Shown: piece after piece, positions 44,773 to 52,649 of the stretch
How positions within the stretch are numbered: the stretch's first letter is position 1
Layout: each line of letters begins with the position of its first letter
NCBI RefSeq assembly: GCF_000244875.1
Contig: NC_016791.1
Location: 3,043,001 to 3,107,000, forward strand
Length of the DNA stretch: 64,000 nt
Direction: 5' to 3'
Source of the DNA: Clostridium sp. BNL1100
GTDB lineage: Bacteria > Bacillota > Clostridia > Acetivibrionales > DSM-1351
The notes under the pieces: model-generated
Databases searched by the model: none
What the model saw: only the letters and a program-made list of their open reading frames with translations
What the model was told of the DNA's origin: nothing
Translations under genes and position numbers: made by a program

Positions 44773-46974
44773 CTAAAGTCCCCCTCCTGTCATTGAATAT
44801 GTAGCTGTTTCGGGCAACTGGCCCTTCCATAATTCAAAATATTTACCTCCAAGTTCCATAAGTTCCTGATGGCTACCCTGTTCAATAATACTGCCTTCCT
44901 CCATTACATATATCCTGTCACAGCGTTTAATGGTGCTTAATCTGTGGGCTATTATAATGGTAGTTACACCGCTGCACACGGTCTCCAGTGTTTCTTCAAT
45001 GGCCCTTTCGGTAATCGAATCCAGATTGCTGGTGGCTTCGTCCATTATAAATATGTCAGGTTTTTTTAAAATTGCTCTGGCTATTGCAAGCCTTTGCTTT
45101 TGCCCTCCCGATAAATTTGTTCCATTTTCTTCAAGATAAGTTTCATACCGCAATGGAAGCTTGTTTATAAAATCATGTGCCTGTGCCATTCTGCATGCAT
45201 CAATTATTTGCTCCATATCAGTATTTTGGCTACCCAAGGTAAGATTTTCCCGGATTGTTCCGCTGAACATAAAAATATCCTGAGAAATGTAGGCAAGCTT
45301 TTCTCTGAGAGACTCAAAGGATATATCCTTTATATTATAGTCTTTTATCGTGATCTCACCTTTTTCCCATGTATATAGATTTAATAAAAGCTTGACCAGC
45401 GTAGTTTTACCTGATCCGCTTTCCCCTACCAAAGCAATTTTTTCACCCTGCTTTATTTTAAAATCAATATTTTTTAATACCAGAGAACGTGTTCCATACC
45501 TGAAATCAACATTTTTAAAGGAAATATCTCCCTTTAGATCAACAGGTTTTATTTTTTCGCCTTCATTTTGGCACTTTTCCAATTCAAGGTCAAAAATTTC
45601 TCCGAGTCGGTCTGATGCTACTATTGCGGTTTGCAACATTGGCTGTAGATTGATGAGGTTTTTTATGGGATCAAGAAAATATCCCAGCAGCGCATTAAAA
45701 GTTAAAAGCTGCCCTACGGACATGCTGCCCTTAATTACATTCCATGCACCCGCCCACAAGATAACTATGCCTCCAGCCAGTGCAGCAAAGGATGTAATTG
45801 ATGAACGTACATTATTAATTATACCGCCTTTGAATATAGAGCGGAGCAGCTTTACAAACCTTGTTTCGGTTTTTAGTGCTGCTTCGCCCTCAGCATTAAA
45901 GGACTTTACAGTTTCGATACCATTCAACGATTCAACAAGATAAGAGGTAAGTTGCGCATTCTCCTCCATCTGCTCCTGATTTATTTTCTTTATTGGTTTG
46001 TTAAATGCAAAAACAATAACTCCATATATTACCCCTATAATGGCTGCTATTAAAAAAAGTGTAGAATTCTGTGTATATAGTATGATTGCTCCTGCCAGCG
46101 CCATCAGCGTGTCAATCATAATTGTAAGAGTAGCACCTGAAATTGCATCCCTTACCTTTGATGCATCCATAAATCTTGAAACAATTTCTCCGACCTTCCT
46201 TGTACCGAAGAAATTCATAGGAAGTCCAAGAACATGCTGATAGTAGCCCAATATGAGAGGGATATCTATTTTCTGTGACAGATACAGTATCATATGAGAC
46301 CTGAAAGCTCCCAACAAGGTCTGAAAAAGGTAAAGCAGAATTATGCCTATGGAAATTACATGAAGGGTTTTTTCAAGGTTGTATTGCAGAATATCATCAA
46401 TTAAAAATTTAAAATAAAATGAACCTAGAATTCCTAACACCGTATATACTAAAGATGTTAAAAAAATATTTATTAAGAGCTTCTTTTGTGGGAGAAGCAG
46501 ATTGAAAAATCGTGAAAACAGACCTTTTGTTTCATTCCCTTTGCTAAAGGAAACATTGGGAACCATCAGAACAAGTACACCTGTCCATATTTTAAAAAAA
46601 TCCTCCGGTGTGTACTCTAACATACCCCTTCCCGGGTCAGCAACCAAAACCTTTTTTTTAGTTATTTTATGTATTACAACATAGTGCAATAACGTTCCGT
46701 CAACTACAACATGGGCTATGCACGGTAGCGGAAACTCAGAAAAAAAGGCCTCCTGATTGCCCTTCACTCCTTTTGCTGTGAAACCCAGACTTTCAGCTGC
46801 CTTTATCAATCCATATGCATTTGTACCTTGTTTGTCGGTGCCAGCCGTTTCTCTTATCTTTGTTATTGATGTTTTAAATCCATATTGCTTACTTATAGTT
46901 GCAAGACATGCTGCACCGCAATCAGTGATATCATGCTGCTTGACACAATAATAGCGTTTAAATGGGGTATTCAT
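44773..46974 (-). CDS. Peptidase-containing ABC exporter (C39 peptidase, bacteriocin/peptide type)
   Basis: A 733-residue protein that cleaves double-glycine leaders and exports the peptide. N-terminal C39 peptidase with Cys19 (DITDCGAAC), His97 (LLHYVVI) and Asp113 (VADPGRG); six transmembrane helices from about 160 to 430; C-terminal ATPase with Walker A GESGSGKTTLVK, signature LSGGQKQR, Walker B IFIMDEATSNLD and the switch His in IIIAHRLST. All catalytic residues are intact. The ATG at 46974 has GGAGAG 7 bases before it. It lies downstream of the peptide precursor gene and upstream of the HlyD gene, as in bacteriocin loci. Confidence 0.95.
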   Translation of the reverse strand: MNTPFKRYYCVKQHDITDCGAACLATISKQYGFKTSITKIRETAGTDKQGTNAYGLIKAAESLGFTAKGVKGNQEAFFSEFPLPCIAHVVVDGTLLHYVVIHKITKKKVLVADPGRGMLEYTPEDFFKIWTGVLVLMVPNVSFSKGNETKGLFSRFFNLLLPQKKLLINIFLTSLVYTVLGILGSFYFKFLIDDILQYNLEKTLHVISIGIILLYLFQTLLGAFRSHMILYLSQKIDIPLILGYYQHVLGLPMNFFGTRKVGEIVSRFMDASKVRDAISGATLTIMIDTLMALAGAIILYTQNSTLFLIAAIIGVIYGVIVFAFNKPIKKINQEQMEENAQLTSYLVESLNGIETVKSFNAEGEAALKTETRFVKLLRSIFKGGIINNVRSSITSFAALAGGIVILWAGAWNVIKGSMSVGQLLTFNALLGYFLDPIKNLINLQPMLQTAIVASDRLGEIFDLELEKCQNEGEKIKPVDLKGDISFKNVDFRYGTRSLVLKNIDFKIKQGEKIALVGESGSGKTTLVKLLLNLYTWEKGEITIKDYNIKDISFESLREKLAYISQDIFMFSGTIRENLTLGSQNTDMEQIIDACRMAQAHDFINKLPLRYETYLEENGTNLSGGQKQRLAIARAILKKPDIFIMDEATSNLDSITERAIEETLETVCSGVTTIIIAHRLSTIKRCDRIYVMEEGSIIEQGSHQELMELGGKYFELWKGQLPETATYSMTGGGL

Positions 46975-47076
46975 TTTTCGACTCTCCAATTTTACTATTT
47001 AATTACATAGTTTAACATATTTGATGAATTTATAGAAGAAAAACTTCAATTTTTGTAAAATTACTCATTGAAAGAT

Positions 47077-47118
47077 GAAAGGCATTCAGCTTCTATTATT
47101 AGAAACCTGAACGCCTTT
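47077..47118 (-). terminator. Imperfect hairpin upstream of the exporter gene
   Basis: AAAGGCATTCAGCTTCT pairs with AGAAACCTGAACGCCTTT with a few mismatches and a loop of about 6 bases. No U-run follows on the minus strand, so it is at best a partial terminator between the unknown 132-residue gene and the exporter. The remaining gap (46975-47207) shows no gene. Confidence 0.4.
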
Positions 47119-47207
47119 TCAATGAATACAATATAAGTTGTAAATAGAAATGAATATCGGTAAAACCGATACTTCGGAAAAGCTTAATAAATTAAACACA
47201 TCATATT

Positions 47208-47606
47208 TCAAGCAAGAAGGAAATCCTTTTGCTGTGAGCTCCTGGATAGTTTGTCGTAGATATTCCAGCACAAAAAATTATGGATTTTGCTTGTTTCCTT
47301 TTCACTTTCTTTTGAAATACATACCGCATTAACCATATGAAAAATAGGTTTAAAAACATATTCACTCGATATAGTTATCCTTTTTGGTAGCGGGACAAGT
47401 ATTTCCATATCTATCAAAGGTACTCCATTTTGCATTTCTATTGAAAATGTTACCGTTGTTATTGATCCAGATTTTTTTAAACCGTTATCTTTAAGAAATT
47501 TTTTTAGCTTAATAATTTCGAAAATGACCTCTTGACTTGTCATTTTTTTTCTTAAAGTAAGAACATTTCTTAATCGATAGTCCTTTTCTACTGCTGATAA
47601 TGCCAT
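47208..47606 (-). CDS. Protein of unknown function in the peptide cluster
   Basis: A 132-residue soluble protein. I do not recognise it. The sequence alternates a helix (SQEVIFEIIKLKKFLKDNG) with strands (SITTVTFSIEMQNGVPLID, MEILVPLPKRI), which is reminiscent of the GyrI-like effector-binding fold, but key features are not visible. The ATG at 47606 is used because GAGG lies 8 bases upstream; a TTG at 47627 would overlap the preceding gene. It lies between a small membrane protein and the exporter, so it may be an accessory, immunity or regulatory protein of the peptide system. Confidence 0.6.
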   Translation of the reverse strand: MALSAVEKDYRLRNVLTLRKKMTSQEVIFEIIKLKKFLKDNGLKKSGSITTVTFSIEMQNGVPLIDMEILVPLPKRITISSEYVFKPIFHMVNAVCISKESEKETSKIHNFLCWNIYDKLSRSSQQKDFLLA

Positions 47607-47616
47607 TTTAAATACC

Positions 47617-47874
47617 TCATTTGCCAAATTTATTTAATGCTCCTATTATTACGTTGATTATTGCAGCAGCCAGAAAAATACTAGAAAGTATAATACCTAC
47701 AACTGCCATCCACCTTTTAGTTGATTTTATACCGAGTATCCCCAATATCAGTCCTACAATTGAAACCGGAATCCCTATAATAGGCAACAACCAAGCCACG
47801 GTATCAACTATACCCAATATAAATGAAGTACGAGCTTTATCCATACAATCCGGTTCATTATTTGAAAAAGACAA
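47617..47874 (-). CDS. Small membrane protein of the peptide cluster, possible immunity protein
   Basis: An 85-residue protein with two or three hydrophobic helices (about 17-50 and 57-80), glycine-rich (GIPVSIVGLILGILG) and resembling DUF4190-type small membrane proteins. It has no double-glycine leader, so it is probably not the exported peptide. Its position directly after the precursor gene is where immunity proteins of class II bacteriocins are usually found; that role is inferred from position only. The start is uncertain: TTG at 47874 or the ATG ten codons later, neither with a good ribosome site. Confidence 0.6.
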   Translation of the reverse strand: MSFSNNEPDCMDKARTSFILGIVDTVAWLLPIIGIPVSIVGLILGILGIKSTKRWMAVVGIILSSIFLAAAIINVIIGALNKFGK

Positions 47875-47920
47875 ACCTACAATTTATTCCACCTTCTATT
47901 CGTAACAAAATTGATAGACA

Positions 47921-48076
47921 TTAAAAATAGTCTATAATTTTAATAATACCTATAATAATAGTTGTAATGCATTGCCTAGGCGAATCGATTCCCCCATCTA
48001 CGTACATAGCCTCATCGTTTTCCAAAACTTCAAATTGATCTGCCTTAATATCCATACAAACGTTTTTCTTACTCAT
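47921..48076 (-). CDS. Double-glycine leader peptide precursor (bacteriocin or signal peptide)
   Basis: A 51-residue precursor. The ATG at 48076 follows AAGGAGGG at ideal spacing. The leader fits the C39 recognition pattern: Phe at -15, Leu at -12, Glu at -8, Ala at -7, Val at -4 and Gly-Gly at -2/-1 (LENDEAMYVDGG, ending at residue 29). The mature part has 22 residues: a charged start IDSPRQC with the only Cys, then the hydrophobic ITTIIIGIIKIIDYF. It lies between the GHKL kinase gene and the small membrane protein, upstream of the C39 exporter. I infer that it is the exporter's substrate and may be the kinase's ligand. Whether the Cys is modified is unknown. Confidence 0.85.
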   Translation of the reverse strand: MSKKNVCMDIKADQFEVLENDEAMYVDGGIDSPRQCITTIIIGIIKIIDYF

Positions 48077-48094
48077 AAAAACCCTCCTTAAAAA

Positions 48095-48137
48095 AAACTG
48101 TATTTGGCAATGTCTCAACTTCAACCAAATACAGTTT
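48095..48137 (-). terminator. Terminator immediately upstream of the peptide gene ribosome site
   Basis: A perfect 13-bp stem (AAACTGTATTTGG and complement) with a 17-base loop, followed on the minus strand by a run of seven T that runs straight into AAGGAGGG. It ends transcripts from the regulator-kinase genes or attenuates entry into the peptide gene. Confidence 0.8.
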
Positions 48138-48152
48138 ATTATATTTACAGTT
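48130..48152 (-). promoter_or_regulatory. Repeated TACAGTT boxes and -10 element upstream of the peptide gene
   Basis: On the plus strand TACAGTT occurs at 48130-48136 and 48146-48152, 16 bases apart. Between them the minus strand reads TATAAT (48138-48143). LytTR regulators bind direct repeats of this general kind, but their usual spacing is about 21 bases, so the operator role is a guess. No good -35 is visible, which suits an activated promoter. Confidence 0.35.
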
Positions 48153-48206
48153 ATATTCAATATTTTTTGCACAACATGTCTGTATAATGTCATAAAATGC
48201 ATATAA

Positions 48207-49535
48207 TCATATTTTTATATTAAGTAATATTTCCAGCTTGAATACTTTATTTTCACATATGGTGCTCAGGCTACCACCATATTTTCCCACACTATCATTG
48301 ATATTTTTAAGTCCAAAGCCGTGTTGTTCCTTGTTTTGTTTTGTAGTTTCAATCTCTTTTCCTGTAATTTTTATATCCTTTTCAACTGAATTTTCCATTA
48401 GAATAAACAGGCATTTACCTTGAATGTAGGTGGAAACCTTGATAAACCGCTCAGAATCATCGGATTTCACAGCTGCTTCTATAGCATTATCCAGAGCATT
48501 TGAAAAAATTGTACTGATATCAAATGGATTTATAAAGTTTTCCCTTGGCAATATCCCGGAAAAATCAAATTTTATTCCCAAGTTATGTGCCATCTTATTC
48601 TTTTCGTTTAATATTGCATCTGTGATACTATTACCACTGCTTATTTCAAGGTCAAGTCCACGCATAGTATCCTCAATTTCGTCAAGCAGTTCCTTTGCTT
48701 CATCAATATCATTATTTTCAATCAGGGTCCTAATCAATCTTAAGTGATTTTTCATATCATGCTTTAGCTTTCTGGTTTCCTGGTTTTTACTCATTATCTG
48801 TTCGTAATGATTGAACTGGGTTCGTAGTTGAGCTTCGGACATTTCATTGAGATGTTTATATTTTTTATTAAGAATCATCTTATCAATTAAAATCATTACT
48901 ATTACGTTGTATATTATAGTACATAAAGATGCAATAAGCAGAAATGCAGAGGTATTTATAGGGATGTTTACAAAATTCCTTACTCCCCAGTCGAGAATTG
49001 TGATGGTGGCAAAGCTGAAGGCAGGAAGCATGATGAGAATTAAAGTCTGTACAGATGATAATATATTTATTTTCAATGTTGTATTTGTAGCAAAGTTTTT
49101 CATCAGAATATATAAAAGTATGAACAGTATTAGCTTGATTACTGTAACCCATATTCCTCTTATACCTCCGGATAATGTACTGAAAAACAAATTATAGTTA
49201 AATCCCATATTTGTAAAGGAGATAATAAAAATATCAATAACATAGTTAAGGCAAACCGCTGTACAAAATGCAAATATTTTGTGTGCAAAGTTCCCTTTAA
49301 AAGCAGTAAAAACAAAAATTAGTACAAATAAAGAAGTGATAAAATCAACTAAAAACAAAATAGGAAAAATAATTTTAGCAACTTTAAGTAATCCGTATAT
49401 AACAAAGTATAATATTACATTTTCTTTGGCTCTTTCGGTAAAATCTAAAAATATTGAAATCATAAAAACAAAAATCAATATTTCAAATATACTTGAAATC
49501 AAGTCAATTAGGCTGTTTCCCAAAATTCCTAGCAT
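48207..49535 (-). CDS. AgrC-like GHKL sensor histidine kinase
   Basis: A 442-residue membrane kinase with about six transmembrane helices in the first 220 residues, the phospho-acceptor KLKHDMKNHL (His259), and a GHKL ATP-binding domain with FSNALDNAIEAA and HGFGLKNINDSVGKYGG. This is the architecture of peptide-sensing AgrC/ComD kinases. Its start overlaps the end of the response regulator gene by 7 bases and it is directly upstream of the precursor peptide gene, so the peptide is the obvious candidate ligand. Confidence 0.93.
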   Translation of the reverse strand: MLGILGNSLIDLISSIFEILIFVFMISIFLDFTERAKENVILYFVIYGLLKVAKIIFPILFLVDFITSLFVLIFVFTAFKGNFAHKIFAFCTAVCLNYVIDIFIISFTNMGFNYNLFFSTLSGGIRGIWVTVIKLILFILLYILMKNFATNTTLKINILSSVQTLILIMLPAFSFATITILDWGVRNFVNIPINTSAFLLIASLCTIIYNVIVMILIDKMILNKKYKHLNEMSEAQLRTQFNHYEQIMSKNQETRKLKHDMKNHLRLIRTLIENNDIDEAKELLDEIEDTMRGLDLEISSGNSITDAILNEKNKMAHNLGIKFDFSGILPRENFINPFDISTIFSNALDNAIEAAVKSDDSERFIKVSTYIQGKCLFILMENSVEKDIKITGKEIETTKQNKEQHGFGLKNINDSVGKYGGSLSTICENKVFKLEILLNIKI

Positions 49536-50233
49536 TTTATATTTCCTTTCATAAACGCCCTGAAAGCCTCCTTGAATGAATTAATCTTTAGTCTGCTGAT
49601 TAAAACTTTCTGGTTGTTGGTCAAAATAATCTCATTATTTGAAAATTCGCAAACATGCTCAAGATTTACAAGATAACCCTTATGACATCTGAAAAACTGC
49701 TTGTTTCTGAGAGAGGCTTCTATTTGATTCATTTTCCCCAAAATCGTAATTGTTCCGTTTTTTGAATGAATGTCAATTTTTCTCCCGTTACACTCAAGGT
49801 AGTAAATATCCTCTATTTGAATTCTGAAAGTATGATTGTTACATACCGCTTCAAAATGGGTAGTTTTCCTGTCTATAACTTCATTTATCGCATTTTTGAG
49901 AATACTGTTAACTTTGTCTATATCAATGGGTTTTACAATATAGTTGTACGGCTTGACCTGAAAAGAATCAAAAACCATTTCCTTGTGAGATGTAAGAAAT
50001 ATAATCATTCCCTCATAGCCGCCTTTGCGAAGCTCACGGGCTGTTTCAATACCGTTTATTCCGGTCATTTCAATATCCAGTAATACAATATCGTTATATA
50101 GATACTTACTGTCAAGCAAATCCTCTCCACAATCATAGGAAAGTACTTCTATATCAGGCCTTATGCCTATTATATTAGCGGCTAATGTTCCAGTAATTTG
50201 ATTTTCATCATCACAAAGGGAAATTCGTATCAT
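49529..50233 (-). CDS. AgrA-like response regulator with LytTR DNA-binding domain
   Basis: A 234-residue regulator. Receiver: acidic pair Asp8/Asp9 (ISLCDDENQ), phospho-Asp53 (IVLLDIEMTGING), Lys in YIVKPID. LytTR domain from about 135: IYYLECNGRKIDIHS, FFRCHKGYLVNLEHV and LTNNQKVLISR. It should activate the peptide and exporter genes when the kinase is stimulated. It is the first gene of the regulator-kinase unit, behind CAGGTG and a promoter at 50264-50292. Confidence 0.94.
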   Translation of the reverse strand: MIRISLCDDENQITGTLAANIIGIRPDIEVLSYDCGEDLLDSKYLYNDIVLLDIEMTGINGIETARELRKGGYEGMIIFLTSHKEMVFDSFQVKPYNYIVKPIDIDKVNSILKNAINEVIDRKTTHFEAVCNNHTFRIQIEDIYYLECNGRKIDIHSKNGTITILGKMNQIEASLRNKQFFRCHKGYLVNLEHVCEFSNNEIILTNNQKVLISRLKINSFKEAFRAFMKGNIKC

Positions 50234-50263
50234 TGTATCACCTGCAAAAAAATATTATGTATA

Positions 50264-50292
50264 TTGTACCATAATTTTCTAATATTCTGAAT
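50264..50292 (-). promoter_or_regulatory. Promoter of the regulator-kinase genes
   Basis: On the minus strand TTCAGA (50287-50292), 17 bases, TACAAT (50264-50269), with the extended -10 bases TGG. The weak -35 makes it a candidate for regulated use. Confidence 0.45.
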
Positions 50293-50319
50293 ATTTTTTG
50301 TAACAGATGATAAATGCAT

Positions 50320-52629
50320 TTATAATCTGCTGAAAATCGAGAAATTTTTCACTTTAATGCTATCGTTAATTATATAAGTCCAGGTAGCCGACGGGGTTTG
50401 CAGTCCCTTATCAGCCAGCTCACTGTCATCCATGGAAAAGTCAGTATTTTCGAGAGCATGGAGTATTTTCCCATCGATTTCTTCCCGGAGTTGTTCAAAT
50501 TTATTGATACTATGCCTGTTAAACTCGTCCACAGGGTCTTTTCTGCCTGCCGACACCAGATTTATTCCTTCCTTTATGTTTTCGCAGTATTCAAGAAAAT
50601 CATACCAGACCTCGTCCATACAATTAAGAGATATTTTTCTCTGAATTTCATCAACCCTTTCTTTTCCATACTTACTGCACAGCTCTTTATACAGCTCTTT
50701 TTTTTCAATGGACAAAATCCCTGGGACATTGCAAGATAAGACATCAAACCTGCTTTTAAAGAATGTCCTTCTTTGCCATTCAAGCAGATATGAGTATCTT
50801 CCCAATGTTTTTCTTATCTCAAAATTCTGACCGTTGACTACTCTCTGTATATGGCATATCAATGACAAAAGCTTACTGTCATCAATTCTTTCCTCTTGTC
50901 TGAATCCATAGTATTTTGATGGGATAACTTTTTTAATGCCAAATTGGACTAGTAAATCGTCTTCCAAGCTTATAAAAAAACGTGAAGAGCCGGGGTCACC
51001 CTGCCTACCTGCCCTACCCCTCAACTGATTATCTATCCTGACACATTCATTTCTGCTAGTACCTATAACATAAAGGCCTCCCAATTCCAGAACCCTTTTT
51101 CTTTCTTCGGGAGAGTCCTCTCCGCCCAGCTTTATGTCCACTCCACGCCCTGCCATATTGGTAGAAACGGTAACAGCTCCAAACCTTCCGGCAAGTGCGA
51201 TTATTTTAGCTTCCTCTTCATCATTCTTTGCATTTAATACAACACATTCTATCCCCCGTTGTTTGAGCATAGCTGCCAGCATCTCGGACTCCTTTATGCT
51301 GGAAGTCCCTATAAGTACAGGACGCCCCACATTATGAGAAGTACATACCTCTTTAACTACAGCATTGTATTTTGCTTCTTTATGAGTAAAAACATAATCA
51401 TCGTTATCAATGCGAATACATTTTTTATTTGGCCGAACAACATATACATCATGTTCATATGTACTCCTGAATTCATCCTCAGACGACTTTGCCGTTGCCG
51501 TCATCCCTGAAATTTCAGGATATAAGCTTATGAAATTCTGAATTGATATTTTTCCAAGTATTCTATTACTGGCTGTGCATTTAATTCCGTGAAGAGCTTC
51601 CAAGGCCATCTGTAGACCATAATCCCATTTTCTTCTGTCCGCAACTCTACCTGTAAATTCATCAATAATTTCAATCTGTCCTTCTTTAATAATATAATCA
51701 ATATCTTGTTTTAAAAGGACTTTTGCATGCAGGAGATTGTTAATATCCGTAAGTGTTTCAACGTTCTTACGGCTATACAGATTCCCGCAGCCAAGGTAAT
51801 TTTCGACTACAGAACTTCCTTTTTCAGTTAAATAAACATTTCTGCTGTTCTCATCAGTCATAAAATCTATATTCCGCCTTAATAACCCTATCAGTTCTAA
51901 AAGTCGGTTATCTATTTGGTGTTGAGTCCCAATGCTCCCTGCTATAACCAGAGGTGTTCTGGCTTCATCAATAAGAATTGCGTCTGCCTCGTCAACAATT
52001 ACACAGTTGAACGGCCTATGTACAATTTCATTTTTATCATAAACTATGGAATCCCTTAAATAATCAAAACCTGCTTCTTTTGGCGTAACATATGTTATGT
52101 CAGCCAAATAAGCATTCCTTCTTTGAAACCTGTCCATGTTTTCCTGAATATATGATGCTTTTAATCCCCAAAATTCATATATTTCCTGCATCCATTGGGC
52201 ATCTCTTTTCGAAAGGTAATCATTAAAAGTAAAGACATGAACACCTTTTCCCATGAGGGCATTTAAAACTGCCGGGAAGACTGCCGCAAGGGTTTTTCCC
52301 TCTCCTGTTGGCAGTTCTGCAATTTTTCCAAAATATAGTGCTATTCCCGTCAATAGTTGTGAATCATACGGGTCAAGACATAACACTCGTCTGCATATCT
52401 CTTTCGTAATTGCATAGCATTCAGTCATGTATTCGTTAGCAAATTGCCGATTGTCACGAATATTGGAAATATCGTTATTATCAAGATACTGGAAATAGTT
52501 TTTTTTATAAGTATTTATTAATTGCTTCAACTCAGAATCAGAAAGTATTGTAAAGTCTTTTTCGTTTATTATGTTAACCAACACTTTGTACTGTGCCGGC
52601 TTTATACCTTTTTTTCTTTTTAAAAACAT
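50320..52629 (-). CDS. secA2: SecA2-type accessory preprotein translocase ATPase
   Basis: A 769-residue SecA-family motor. Walker A LPTGEGKT (108-113), Walker B in VDEADAILIDEARTPLVIAG (213 on), and the helicase motif GRAGRQGDPGSSRFF are intact, as is the preprotein cross-linking region. It is shorter than a housekeeping SecA (about 830-910) and ends without the C-terminal Zn-binding CXCX motif, as typical of SecA2. It lies 20 bases downstream of galK and upstream of the peptide cluster; no SecY2 or glycosyltransferase partner is seen. Its substrate is unknown. Start: ATG behind GGAGGC. Confidence 0.9.
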   Translation of the reverse strand: MFLKRKKGIKPAQYKVLVNIINEKDFTILSDSELKQLINTYKKNYFQYLDNNDISNIRDNRQFANEYMTECYAITKEICRRVLCLDPYDSQLLTGIALYFGKIAELPTGEGKTLAAVFPAVLNALMGKGVHVFTFNDYLSKRDAQWMQEIYEFWGLKASYIQENMDRFQRRNAYLADITYVTPKEAGFDYLRDSIVYDKNEIVHRPFNCVIVDEADAILIDEARTPLVIAGSIGTQHQIDNRLLELIGLLRRNIDFMTDENSRNVYLTEKGSSVVENYLGCGNLYSRKNVETLTDINNLLHAKVLLKQDIDYIIKEGQIEIIDEFTGRVADRRKWDYGLQMALEALHGIKCTASNRILGKISIQNFISLYPEISGMTATAKSSEDEFRSTYEHDVYVVRPNKKCIRIDNDDYVFTHKEAKYNAVVKEVCTSHNVGRPVLIGTSSIKESEMLAAMLKQRGIECVVLNAKNDEEEAKIIALAGRFGAVTVSTNMAGRGVDIKLGGEDSPEERKRVLELGGLYVIGTSRNECVRIDNQLRGRAGRQGDPGSSRFFISLEDDLLVQFGIKKVIPSKYYGFRQEERIDDSKLLSLICHIQRVVNGQNFEIRKTLGRYSYLLEWQRRTFFKSRFDVLSCNVPGILSIEKKELYKELCSKYGKERVDEIQRKISLNCMDEVWYDFLEYCENIKEGINLVSAGRKDPVDEFNRHSINKFEQLREEIDGKILHALENTDFSMDDSELADKGLQTPSATWTYIINDSIKVKNFSIFSRL

Positions 52630-52649
52630 AAAATGCCTCCATTAATAAT

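Noticed and set aside
45350-45943. A plus-strand frame of 197 codons opposite the ABC exporter
   Set aside because: Antisense to Walker A and the transmembrane region of the exporter; no ribosome site.
46990-47207. A second short peptide gene upstream of the exporter
   Set aside because: Only frames of 6-12 codons without ribosome sites or double-glycine leaders were found on the minus strand.
47617-47874. The small membrane protein as a second exported bacteriocin
   Set aside because: It has no Gly-Gly leader, starts with a polar segment and looks like a multi-pass membrane protein.
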